From assembly GCA_022508605.1 (NCBI GenBank), contig JAFLUX010000010.1, forward strand, positions 1 to 53,705: DNA of 53,705 nt, read 5' to 3'. How positions within the stretch are numbered: position 1 is the first letter of the stretch; every line of letters begins with the position of its first letter. A program made the translations under genes and the position numbers. Below the pieces are notes generated by a model, which saw only the letters and a list, made by a program, of their open reading frames with translations, was not told where the DNA came from and did not search any database. Positions 17,295 through 25,275 of the stretch are shown here, in pieces. The stretch is from Bacteroidales bacterium (lineage in GTDB: Bacteria > Bacteroidota > Bacteroidia > Bacteroidales > UBA932).

Positions 17295-17315
17295 CGCAAA
17301 TACTTTGCCGAAACG

Positions 17316-18257
17316 ATGATAAGCGAGATTAAAGCCTGCGGCCTTTCCGCAATATGCCTGTCCTTGGTCCTGTGCTGCTGCACCCCGCGCTACGAAAATA
17401 TGGGCGGGTATGCCCAGGGCGGCACATGGTCCGTAAAATACAGTACGGAGGGAGTTTCCGCCAAGGCCGGGGAAATACGGGCCGCCATCGAGGACATCCT
17501 GACGGCGGTGGACACCAGCCTGTCGGGCTACAACCGCAAATCGCTGCTCAGCCGCAGGAATGCCGGGGAAAATGTGGAACTGAACGAAATGTTCCGCGAC
17601 ATCGAACGCAGGGCGGAGTACTACAGGGAGCTGAGCGGGGGCGCCTTCGATGCGGCGTCGGGGCCTTTGTTCGACATCTGGGGCTTCGGTTTCACGTCGG
17701 ACAGCCTTCCGGACGATGATGCGATAGCCGCCGCGCTCGAACGCTGCGAAAGAAGGGAGGTGCTTAATTTCAACGCCATAGCCCAGGGGTACACCTGCGA
17801 CCTCATAGCTGCATGCCTGCACGGATTCGGAGTAAGGAACATGCTCGTGGACATAGGGGAAATCTATTGCGAGGGGCTTAACCCGGAAGGGCGGGGATGG
17901 AGCATAGGCATAGACGCCCCGATCGACGGAAACGACGTTCCGGGAGCGGAGATGGCAGGGATATGGCACTCCGACGGAGGGGCATACGGAGTGGTGACAT
18001 CCGGAAACTACAGGAAATTCTACATACGGGACGGAAAGAAGTATGCCCACACCATAGACCCGCGCACGGGGCGTCCCGTGGAACACGGACTACTGAGCGC
18101 CACGGTGATAGCTCCAAACGCCACCGAGGCCGATGCGCTGGCCACCTTCTTCATGGTTATAGGGCCTGGCGCGGCCAAGGAATGGGTAGGCTCGCACGAC
18201 GGAATAGAAGCGTGCCTGATTACCGGGGACTCGGTATGGTATTCAGAGGGATTCTGA
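17316..18257 (+). CDS. apbE: ApbE-like FAD:protein FMN transferase, lipoprotein
   Basis: 313 residues from the ATG at 17316; the TTG 24 nt upstream lies within the promoter. A signal peptide with a Cys cluster (LVLCCCTP) indicates lipid anchoring. ApbE motifs in order: GGTWSVKYST, GGAFDAASGPLFDIWGFGF, LNFNAIAQGYTCDLIAACL, MLVDIGEIYCEG, VVTSGNYRKFY, YAHTIDPRTGRPVEHG and ATEADALATFFMVIG. The enzyme uses FAD to attach FMN covalently to Thr in subunits such as RnfG or NqrB/C, acting outside the inner membrane. No target genes are in the window. It converges on the ABC exporter with a 10-nt gap. Confidence 0.93.
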   Translation: MISEIKACGLSAICLSLVLCCCTPRYENMGGYAQGGTWSVKYSTEGVSAKAGEIRAAIEDILTAVDTSLSGYNRKSLLSRRNAGENVELNEMFRDIERRAEYYRELSGGAFDAASGPLFDIWGFGFTSDSLPDDDAIAAALERCERREVLNFNAIAQGYTCDLIAACLHGFGVRNMLVDIGEIYCEGLNPEGRGWSIGIDAPIDGNDVPGAEMAGIWHSDGGAYGVVTSGNYRKFYIRDGKKYAHTIDPRTGRPVEHGLLSATVIAPNATEADALATFFMVIGPGAAKEWVGSHDGIEACLITGDSVWYSEGF

Positions 18258-18267
18258 AAGGGAATTC

Positions 18268-19902
18268 CTACATGCTGAGCACGGAGTCGGCATAGGCGGC
18301 GGCCGCAGGACGGTGGGTGATGCATATTATCGTCTTGCATGAGCGATACCTCTGCCAGAGACGCCCGAGCAGTTCCGCCTCCGTGTTTTCATCGAGGGCC
18401 GAAGTGGCCTCGTCCAACACCAATATTCCTCCGGGACGCAGCAGCGCCCTCGCTATCGCTATCCTCTGGGCCTGCCCCTCGCTCAATCCCCCGCCGGTCT
18501 CGGCGCACACGGTATCAAGCCCGCGCGGCAGTCCGAACACGAAATCCGCCGCGGCCATGTGCAGCGCCTCCCGCAGCTCGTCTTCCGATGCGTCCGGCTT
18601 CGCAAGCAGCAGGTTGTCGCGTATGGTCCCGCTCATGAGGGAATTTCCCTGGGGGACGTACATGAAGTTGCAGCGCGTGCGCACCTGGGAAACGTATTCG
18701 TTTCCGGAACCGTCGTACAGGGTCACGGTGCCGCCGTCAGGCCTGAGAAGGGCCATGATTACACGCACCAGAGTGGACTTTCCTGCTCCGGTGGGGCCGA
18801 TGATGACGGTCATGGAGCCGGGGCGGAAGTCGAAATCGAGGTTCCCTACCACCGCCTCATCCGCGTCTTCGTAAGCAAAACTCAGGTTCCTGACCCGCAC
18901 CCCGGGAGCGCCAGGGAGCACGATGTCGGACCCTTCCTCCTCCTGTTCCTGCTCCAGCAGGTCCAAAAGACGGTCTTCGGAGGACAGCGCACGGATGAAT
19001 GCCGGCACCTGCTGGGCAAGGCCGGCGACGGGCCGTTGGGCCTGGCCGACAAGCTGCAGGAATGCCACCATGGTGCCGTAGCCTATGCTGCCGTCCTTCA
19101 ATCCGAACACGCCCCACAAGAAAACGATGGCATAGCCAGCGGCAAAGCCGAGCTGCATGAACCCGCGCGACACGGCATTGTAGTTCAGGCGCGTCACCGT
19201 CTTGCCGTAGACGAAGTCCTGAAGTCCACCGAGACGCGCCATCACGGCCTCCGTAGCCCCGAGCATGCGCACGACTATGCGGCGCTGTATATTCTCCTGC
19301 ATGTGCCCCTGCACTTCGGCATCCCCTTCCCTGATTTCGTTGGTAAGCATTCTCATCTTCCTGAAAAACAGCCTGCTGAACAGCACGGCCGCCGGCATGA
19401 CGAGCAACAGCACCCAGGCCAGTTGGGGAGAAAGCACGAAGATGAATGCGGATGCGGCGATGAGCTGCAGCGCCGTGATTGCGATGTCCGGAAGGCTCAC
19501 GCAGATGAAGTCCACCACCACGCGTATGTCCTCCTCCAGGCGACTGACGGTGTCCCCGCTGTGCAGCCGGTCCTTTCCAGTCCAGGAGCTGAACATAACC
19601 TTGCGGAACACGGAAAAGCGCAGTGCGTTCTGCGCCTTCACGACGATAAGGCCCTCCCAGTAGCGCGCCCCTATCCGGCAGATGCACTGCAGGGCCATGA
19701 CGCCGAGCATAAGAAGCACGAACGGCATGAGTTCGCCCCCGGCAGCCCCGGTGGCGATGTCGACCGTCTTCTTGGAGACCCATACGAGACCGAGCGAAGC
19801 GCACACTCCGGCGCTGCCGACGATTCCGCTCAGCAGAACACTCCAGCGCTGCTGAGAAAGTATGCGGAGCAGTCCCCCGAAGCAGACCCGGAACGGCTTC
19901 AT
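18268..19902 (-). CDS. ABC exporter, fused membrane and ATPase domains
   Basis: 544 residues from the ATG at 19902, which overlaps the PqqD stop as TGATG; an in-frame ATG at 19932 lies inside pqqD. The N-terminal 310 residues form a six-helix exporter membrane domain. The ATPase domain has Walker A IIGPTGAGKST (about 365-375), signature LSEGQAQR (Glu replaces the usual second Gly) and Walker B ILVLDEATSALD. There is no C39 leader-peptidase domain. As last gene of the HprK-S26-PqqD-ABC cassette it most likely exports the product of that cassette, as McjD-type transporters do for lasso peptides; this is inference from context. Confidence 0.87.
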   Translation of the reverse strand: MKPFRVCFGGLLRILSQQRWSVLLSGIVGSAGVCASLGLVWVSKKTVDIATGAAGGELMPFVLLMLGVMALQCICRIGARYWEGLIVVKAQNALRFSVFRKVMFSSWTGKDRLHSGDTVSRLEEDIRVVVDFICVSLPDIAITALQLIAASAFIFVLSPQLAWVLLLVMPAAVLFSRLFFRKMRMLTNEIREGDAEVQGHMQENIQRRIVVRMLGATEAVMARLGGLQDFVYGKTVTRLNYNAVSRGFMQLGFAAGYAIVFLWGVFGLKDGSIGYGTMVAFLQLVGQAQRPVAGLAQQVPAFIRALSSEDRLLDLLEQEQEEEGSDIVLPGAPGVRVRNLSFAYEDADEAVVGNLDFDFRPGSMTVIIGPTGAGKSTLVRVIMALLRPDGGTVTLYDGSGNEYVSQVRTRCNFMYVPQGNSLMSGTIRDNLLLAKPDASEDELREALHMAAADFVFGLPRGLDTVCAETGGGLSEGQAQRIAIARALLRPGGILVLDEATSALDENTEAELLGRLWQRYRSCKTIICITHRPAAAAYADSVLSM

Positions 19903-20171
19903 CAGTCGCTTATTATGCCGGCTTCCTTCCACTTTTCAATAATGGCCTCCGAATCGCGCAGGGCCGTTTCCAAATCTATTTCATAGCGTCCCACCAGAAG
20001 ATCCGCCAGGTCGGCCGCGCAGAACTCCTTTCCGTCCACGGCTTCCCACAGAAATGCGGCGGATTCGTTGAGCGAAATCATCTTGTTGAAATTGATGCGC
20101 TGAACGCTTTCTGATGTTATTATGAACTCTTTGCCGAGGGGGCGGAGAGTAAAACCAGGAATAGTCTTCAT
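19902..20171 (-). CDS. PqqD-like peptide-chaperone protein
   Basis: 89 residues from the ATG at 20171. It begins with a short beta-rich part (FTLRPLGKEFIITSE) followed by INFNKMISLNESAAFLWEAV, the core pattern of PqqD proteins, and a helical C-terminus. Family knowledge: PqqD and related RiPP recognition elements bind the leader of a precursor peptide and deliver it to modifying enzymes. The start overlaps the S26 peptidase stop as ATGA, and its stop overlaps the ABC gene. No precursor gene was found nearby, so the client is unknown. Confidence 0.88.
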   Translation of the reverse strand: MKTIPGFTLRPLGKEFIITSESVQRINFNKMISLNESAAFLWEAVDGKEFCAADLADLLVGRYEIDLETALRDSEAIIEKWKEAGIISD

Positions 20172-20626
20172 AAAAATTTTATTCTTCTGTAGATTCCTAA
20201 ACAATATCTTCTTACGATGCGGGGGGCCGACACCCAGAGGCGGCTTTTCCGCCGGAAGCCCTCCGAGCGGCAGTCCAGCCGCCGGCCGCCCGGCCGCAGT
20301 ATGGCGGTGACGGTGCCGCAGATGTCGGAGACGGTGCAGCTCTCCGTGGCATCGAGGTTGCCGTCCCCCTTGAGCGTCACGGCATCTCCGTCGATGGCAT
20401 GGATGCGGTGGAGCACATAGCGGCCGGGGGCAATCAGGCAGAGCACGATGTCGCCCACATCGGCCGACGGCATCTTGAGCAGTTCCACGCTGTCGCGCCC
20501 GCCGCGGATAAACGGAGACATGCTGCTCCCCTTTGTCTTTATGACGACGGAGCGGCCGTCGGCAAGGAAGCGGGACACCTCCCCGAGCAAAACGGCATTG
20601 GGCAGTATGACCCTGGTCGTCTTCAT
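20168..20626 (-). CDS. S24/S26-family serine peptidase, ER-signal-peptidase-like
   Basis: 152 residues from the ATG at 20626, which overlaps the kinase stop as ATGA. Motifs: KGSSMSPFI with probable nucleophile Ser35 before Met36, GDIVLCLI, YVLHRI with His73 where bacterial signal peptidases carry the catalytic Lys, and LKGDGN (86-90). The Ser-His pairing and the KGDxN motif resemble the archaeal and ER (SipW/Sec11) branch of S26. No N-terminal membrane anchor is visible. The C-terminus (about 125-152) is very basic. In RiPP-like clusters such peptidases are thought to remove leaders, but that is not proven here. Confidence 0.83.
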   Translation of the reverse strand: MKTTRVILPNAVLLGEVSRFLADGRSVVIKTKGSSMSPFIRGGRDSVELLKMPSADVGDIVLCLIAPGRYVLHRIHAIDGDAVTLKGDGNLDATESCTVSDICGTVTAILRPGGRRLDCRSEGFRRKSRLWVSAPRIVRRYCLGIYRRIKFL

Positions 20627-21507
20627 TTGAGCAGTTCTGCCGCGCAGACCATGGCCGCTTCCTCGTCGGGACGGCAGTCGAGCACATAGCAGGGAATGGT
20701 CGTGACTATCTTCTCTATGGTGGCGTGCAGGCCGTCTGCCATGGCCCGGTCGGCCTTGAATCCGGAGCATGACGAGTATATCAGCGCATAGGCTTCCGGC
20801 AGGCGCAGCGGCGTTATAGCGTTTTCGGCGCTCCGGCGTATGCGCACGAAGGCTCCCGCGGGGGCCTCGACATTACGGTAGCAAGGTGTCTTCCCGCTCC
20901 AGGGGGAGCCGTAGGCCATTATGCTTCCGTCAGGCCACACGCGCACGACAGGATTGTCGTCGTTCATCAGTTCCGAACCGGGTATATGTTTGAGCCACAA
21001 ACTGCTGTGCGTACTCTTCCCCGTGCCGCTGCGGGCAAGGAACAGGAAGGCGCGGCCGGAGTTTCCCGTCATGGAGGCATGGAGTTCCAAGGTGCCGAGA
21101 GTGGCGGTGGTGAAGGCGAAGAGCAGCATCAACGAATTGTTGATTGCGAAGATGGCGTCGGACACCCTGCGGTTGTCAAGATACAGACGGCCCTGCCGGA
21201 AATCCGGACCGGTGCAAAGGTGCGCATTGCATGCACGGCTGCTGTCCGGAGACATTTCGAAAGTCCAGCCGTCCCTCTCCCGGAATAGTTTAACCACCGT
21301 CTGCCCGTCTTCGGTGGGCGCATCGTACACCACCTCACGCGAAGGGTCAGCCTCATAGGTGCCAGGGAGCAATTCCATGCTGAATACAGGCTCCGTCACG
21401 CCCTCCGTCTCAAAGGGGGCGTACTGTCCCAGACGCGGCCACAGCGTGCAGCCGTCCGTAAGGGTCAGTGAAAAAACATGACCGGCGACTTTGTAATATT
21501 TGGTCAT
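20623..21507 (-). CDS. HPr kinase-like (HprK-related) serine kinase
   Basis: 294 residues. The N-terminal 125 residues are beta-rich and unrecognised. The C-terminal part has Walker A ARSGTGKST (158-166), LMNDDNPVVRV resembling the HprK NDD segment, and GSPWSGKTPCYRNV. Family knowledge: true HPr kinases phosphorylate Ser46 of HPr, while relatives in lasso-peptide clusters (the PadeK and ThcoK type) phosphorylate the precursor. With PqqD and an ABC exporter downstream, peptide or carrier modification is likelier than carbon control. It is first in the operon, with a promoter box at 21528-21535. Confidence 0.85.
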   Translation of the reverse strand: MTKYYKVAGHVFSLTLTDGCTLWPRLGQYAPFETEGVTEPVFSMELLPGTYEADPSREVVYDAPTEDGQTVVKLFRERDGWTFEMSPDSSRACNAHLCTGPDFRQGRLYLDNRRVSDAIFAINNSLMLLFAFTTATLGTLELHASMTGNSGRAFLFLARSGTGKSTHSSLWLKHIPGSELMNDDNPVVRVWPDGSIMAYGSPWSGKTPCYRNVEAPAGAFVRIRRSAENAITPLRLPEAYALIYSSCSGFKADRAMADGLHATIEKIVTTIPCYVLDCRPDEEAAMVCAAELLK

Positions 21508-21527
21508 ATAATCTGCTTCCGGGTTTG

Positions 21528-21535
21528 CAAAGATA
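21528..21535 (-). promoter_or_regulatory. -7 promoter box of the HprK-S26-PqqD-ABC operon
   Basis: TATCTTTG on the minus strand, followed by C, ends 20 nt before the kinase ATG at 21507. A second, opposite promoter lies 80 bp away. Confidence 0.55.
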
Positions 21536-21594
21536 GCGATAATTAATTAAAAACATCGCTTTGAAAACAATATCGGCATCCGGCAGGAGGGCCG

Positions 21595-21625
21595 TTTGAA
21601 ATCATCGGAAAACTGATTATCTTTG
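21595..21625 (+). promoter_or_regulatory. Promoter of the DUF4290-ftsK operon (-33 and -7)
   Basis: TTTG at 21595-21598 and TATCTTTG at 21618-21625 are 19 nt apart, the spacing expected for the Bacteroidetes primary sigma factor. The box ends 19 nt before the ATG at 21645. Confidence 0.75.
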
Positions 21626-21644
21626 TAGGATAAACAGAAAGAAA

Positions 21645-22319
21645 ATGTTAGAGACTGAAAACAATATCGGATTGGACTATAACACCGAAAGGGAACGGCT
21701 CGGGATGCCGGAATACGGACGTAACATCTTGAAAATGGTGGAGGCGCTGAGGGACATCCCCGACAGGGAGAAGCGCACCGAACAGGCCAGGGCGATAGTG
21801 AAGGTGATGGAGCTGCTGAATCCGCAGGTGCGCCAGACGGACAACTACGACCAGAAGCTCTGGGACCACCTGTACATGATAGCAGGCTTCGACCTCGACG
21901 TGGACGCCCCGTATCCCATGCCGCAGGAGGAGGAACTGAAGACCCGCCCCGTGCCCATACCGATGAAAGGGGAAAAAATCAAGGCCACGCACTACGGCCG
22001 CAACATAGAGAAAATCATAGACTTGCTCAGCGGGCAGCCGGACGGCGAGATTAAGACCGCCATGCTCAAGTCCCTCGCCACATACATGAGGCAGCAGTAC
22101 CTGATATGGAACAAGGACAGCGTGTCCGACGAAACCATATTCAAAGACATAGAGAAACTTTCCGAACACCGCATCAAGGTGCCGGAGGGGCTGCGGCTCA
22201 ACCAGATAGACACCGACGCCAGTTTCGCCCGTCCCGGACTCAGCATCAACGTGGGACAGGGAGGCTCCGGAAAGAACCGTAACGGCTACCGCAAATTCGT
22301 CAAGGGCAAGAGGAAATGA
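21645..22319 (+). CDS. DUF4290 domain-containing protein
   Basis: 224 residues, mostly helical, with no signal peptide. The start LDYNTERERLGMPEYGRNI and the internal HYGRNIEKIIDLL match DUF4290, a Bacteroidetes family of unknown function. The Gly- and basic-rich C-terminus (GQGGSGKNRNGYRKFVKG) may bind nucleic acid, but this is a guess. Its stop overlaps the ftsK start (ATGA), as in other Bacteroidetes where it precedes cell-division or cell-wall genes. Confidence 0.85.
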   Translation: MLETENNIGLDYNTERERLGMPEYGRNILKMVEALRDIPDREKRTEQARAIVKVMELLNPQVRQTDNYDQKLWDHLYMIAGFDLDVDAPYPMPQEEELKTRPVPIPMKGEKIKATHYGRNIEKIIDLLSGQPDGEIKTAMLKSLATYMRQQYLIWNKDSVSDETIFKDIEKLSEHRIKVPEGLRLNQIDTDASFARPGLSINVGQGGSGKNRNGYRKFVKGKRK

Positions 22320-24766
22320 AGGCTCCCGCATTCATTCGCAACTGGGACGAGAGCCAGAAGGCATCCGCGATAAAGCTGCTGGGCCTGTTCACCGCAGCGG
22401 CGGCTCTGTTCATCCTGGTGGCCACGGTCAGCTACCTGCTCCACTGGAAGCAGGACATGAGTTTCGTGCCAGGGGAGGAAGTGGCAAATGCCGCAGGCTC
22501 CTTGGGCTATCGTACAGGCAAGTTCCTCGTGGCCGATTTCCTCGGGCTCGGGAGCTTCGCCCTGCCGCTCATACTCGTGACGGTGGCCGTCCGGCTGCTT
22601 ACCGGAAAGTGGATGATGCCTTTCGCTAAAACCCTGCTGCTCACCGTCAGCGGAGCTTTCATCGTGTCGCTGCTCCTGTCTTACATAGGCAAGCTCGCAG
22701 GACTCGAACATGCCTTCGGCTACGGACTCGGAGGGGCCTGCGGCACGGCCGTCACAGGCTGGGCCACGAGAGTCACCGGAATAGGAGCGCCGCTGCTCAT
22801 ACTCATGCTGGGAGGGCTCTGGCTGTTTTTCGTGTCCGGACGCTTCAACCGCTGGCTCGCCGGATTGTGGACGCGGCGGGAGAGCGCCCGTCCTGAAAGC
22901 AGAAAAAGAAGGAGGCGGGAAAGCGAAAAAACGAAGGAGCCGTCGGTGCCGGATGATGAGGAGCAGTATAGTGAAGAAACCGCAGAGACGCCGGCGACCA
23001 TACTGCCCGCGGAGAATATAGAATGGACTGCGGAGCAAAGAAGACCGGAATATGACACGCCGCCCGCCTATGCGGACGAAGTGCCGGAAGACGAAGACGG
23101 CGGCGCCGGGGCTGCGGACCGCGATGGCGAAGACATGAAGGCGGAGTTCGGGGAGGGTCTGGACACAGATGTGAAAAAGCCGCTCAAGCCTTATGACAAC
23201 CGCCTGGACATGCCCGACGGACTGCCCCAGTTCAATTTCCCGCCCTCGCTCGAATTGCTGAAGGCCCACGAAAGCAACAGAAAGGAAGTCTCCACGGAAG
23301 AGCTCGTGCGCAACCGCAACCGGATACGCGCCGCACTCGCAAACTACCGCATACAGGTCAACGATGTCACCGCGATTGTCGGCCCTACCGTTACCCTGTA
23401 CAAGGTCTACCCCGCCCCGGGAGTGAAGATATCCGACATAAAGAAGCTCCAGGAAGACATAGGCATGTCGCTGAAGGCCAAAGGAGTGCGCGTGGTGACG
23501 CTGGAAGATTCCGTAGGTATAGAAGTAGCCAACGACTTCGCATCCATAGTGCCGTTGAAGGCCCTCCTGAATGACGATTCTTTCCGCAACAGCGATGCGG
23601 AGCTGCCCATAGCCATAGGATATACCATCACGCAGAAAGTCAAGGTATTCGACCTTGCGGACGCCCCGCATCTGCTTATTGCCGGCGCTACCAAGCAGGG
23701 CAAATCGGTAGGACTCAACGTAATAGTGAGTTCCCTGCTGTACAGCCGCCACCCGTCGGAACTGAAATTCGTGTTCATCGACCCCAAGATGGTGGAGTTT
23801 TCTTCCTACGGCAAACTCATACACCACTATCTTGCCACGCTGCCCACGGCGGCAAGCGAGGAGGACGAGCTGAACAACGCCATCATCAAGAAGCCCAAGG
23901 ATGCGGAGAAGATACTGCGCTCCGTGTGCATAGAAATGGATGAGCGCTACGAACTTCTTGCGAAGGGAGGGGTCAACAAGATTACAGCATACAACGAAAA
24001 ATACCGTCAGCACCACCTGCGCAGCGACCACGGACACCGTTTCCTGCCCTATCTCGTGGTGGTAGTGGACGAATATGCCGACCTCACCATGACAAGCGGC
24101 GGCGGGCCCGAGGCCAAGGCGGCCGGGCGGAGCATCACCGGCTCCATCATCAGGCTCGCACAGAAAGGGCGCGCGGCCGGCATACACGTAATCCTCGCCA
24201 CCCAGCGCCCTTCGGTGGATGTCATTTCCGGACTCATCAAGAGCAACTTCCCCATGCGCATAGCTTTCAGGGTGGCCTCAAGGGTGGATTCCACCACCAT
24301 ACTCGATGCGCCCGGGGCTGAAAAGCTCATAGGAAAGGGGGACATGCTTTTCTCCGCCGGCATAGACACGGAACGCATCCAGTGCGCTTATGTCAGCAGT
24401 GAAGAAATAGACGGAATCACCAAGTTCATAAGCGACCAGCAAGGCTACGCGAAGAGCTACGGCACACCCTATTATCTGCCTGACGTGGAAGAAAGCGGCG
24501 AAGGAGGAGGTAGCGGAGGAGGGGCCGACATGGGCGATTTGGACGAGCGTTTCCGCGAAGCCGCTGAACTTGTGGTGACGACGCAGAAAGCATCTACATC
24601 ATATCTGCAGACACGCCTCGGCATGGGCTTTGCCAAGGCGGCAAGGGTGATGGGACAGCTCGAAAATGCAGGGGTGGTCGGACCGCAGGAGGGTGCGAAA
24701 TCCCGCCAGGTGCTTGTCCCCGACCTGAACAGCCTGCAGAGCATACTCGACGCATTTGCAAAATGA
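22316..24766 (+). CDS. ftsK: DNA translocase FtsK/SpoIIIE
   Basis: 816 residues. Four hydrophobic helices (about 20-185) anchor it in the inner membrane. An acidic linker (about 190-300) leads to the alpha domain and the RecA-like motor with Walker A AGATKQGKSVG (about 457-467) and Walker B VVVVDEYADL (about 582). The C-terminal winged-helix gamma domain (about 745-816, with SYLQTRLGMGFAKAARVM) reads polar DNA motifs. FtsK is a hexameric pump that moves the chromosome terminus across the septum and helps dimer resolution. The ATGA overlap upstream and the overlap with lolA downstream show tight coupling. Confidence 0.96.
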   Translation: MKAPAFIRNWDESQKASAIKLLGLFTAAAALFILVATVSYLLHWKQDMSFVPGEEVANAAGSLGYRTGKFLVADFLGLGSFALPLILVTVAVRLLTGKWMMPFAKTLLLTVSGAFIVSLLLSYIGKLAGLEHAFGYGLGGACGTAVTGWATRVTGIGAPLLILMLGGLWLFFVSGRFNRWLAGLWTRRESARPESRKRRRRESEKTKEPSVPDDEEQYSEETAETPATILPAENIEWTAEQRRPEYDTPPAYADEVPEDEDGGAGAADRDGEDMKAEFGEGLDTDVKKPLKPYDNRLDMPDGLPQFNFPPSLELLKAHESNRKEVSTEELVRNRNRIRAALANYRIQVNDVTAIVGPTVTLYKVYPAPGVKISDIKKLQEDIGMSLKAKGVRVVTLEDSVGIEVANDFASIVPLKALLNDDSFRNSDAELPIAIGYTITQKVKVFDLADAPHLLIAGATKQGKSVGLNVIVSSLLYSRHPSELKFVFIDPKMVEFSSYGKLIHHYLATLPTAASEEDELNNAIIKKPKDAEKILRSVCIEMDERYELLAKGGVNKITAYNEKYRQHHLRSDHGHRFLPYLVVVVDEYADLTMTSGGGPEAKAAGRSITGSIIRLAQKGRAAGIHVILATQRPSVDVISGLIKSNFPMRIAFRVASRVDSTTILDAPGAEKLIGKGDMLFSAGIDTERIQCAYVSSEEIDGITKFISDQQGYAKSYGTPYYLPDVEESGEGGGSGGGADMGDLDERFREAAELVVTTQKASTSYLQTRLGMGFAKAARVMGQLENAGVVGPQEGAKSRQVLVPDLNSLQSILDAFAK

Positions 24767-25275
24767 GAAGAATCCTTTTTATGATAGCCCTCGCGGCCGT
24801 TTGTTGCGCCGGTGCCGCCGCACAGGGACGCACCGAACTGCTGAAGCAGAAACTCGAAGGCCACAGGGTGAGTTTCAATTATTCATGGACCACCACGGAC
24901 AAGGTGCCGGTCAGGCAGAGCGGCACCGCAATCATAGACGGCGACTGCTACGCGATACGCGGCGGCGGACTCGACATCTACTGCGACGGACAGACGAAAT
25001 GGACGGTGGACACGGAAGCGCGGGAGGTGTATGTGGAGCCTTCCGGCGGGGTTCGTGACTTCATAGCCGCTCCGGCGGAATGGCTCGACAAGGTGAAAGA
25101 CCTTGAAATTTCGGAGGGCAGCGTCAGCGGCATCTTCACCGAAACGTCCGCGAAGAAAGATTTCAAATTCAAATTCACGTCAATACGCACATCGCCGCTC
25201 AGCGGCAGTACGGACGGGTTCTCGTTCGACACCTCCGCACTGGGCGCCGACTGGGTGGTCACGGACCTCAGATGA
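24763..25275 (+). CDS. lolA: Outer-membrane lipoprotein carrier protein LolA-like
   Basis: 170 residues with a signal peptide (MRRILFMIALAAVCCAGAAAQ). The mature part has the beta-strand pattern of the LolA half-barrel: VSFNYSWTTTDKVPVRQSGTAIIDGDCYAI, WTVDTEAREVYVE, KKDFKFKFTSIRTS. LolA carries lipoproteins across the periplasm; Bacteroidetes lack a recognisable LolB, and none is seen here. It overlaps ftsK and mnmA by ATGA at both ends, an order shared with other Bacteroidetes. Confidence 0.85.
   Translation: MRRILFMIALAAVCCAGAAAQGRTELLKQKLEGHRVSFNYSWTTTDKVPVRQSGTAIIDGDCYAIRGGGLDIYCDGQTKWTVDTEAREVYVEPSGGVRDFIAAPAEWLDKVKDLEISEGSVSGIFTETSAKKDFKFKFTSIRTSPLSGSTDGFSFDTSALGADWVVTDLR

Noticed and set aside
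17292..17315. TTG start for apbE at 17292
   Set aside because: The codon overlaps the -7 promoter box, and the ATG at 17316 gives a cleaner lipoprotein signal.
18268..21507. A complete lasso-peptide cluster
   Set aside because: No asparagine-synthetase-like cyclase, transglutaminase-like B2 protease or precursor was found in or next to the block, so only the partial match is claimed.
22286..24187. A 633-residue open frame antisense to ftsK, and similarly long antisense frames over the sulfatase (4927-6096), the ABC exporter (18559-19986), the GH2 gene (41574-43148) and others
   Set aside because: Each lies fully over a gene with clear family motifs, shows no domain of its own, and is rich in His, Arg, Val and Ala, as expected from the mirror of GC-rich codons.
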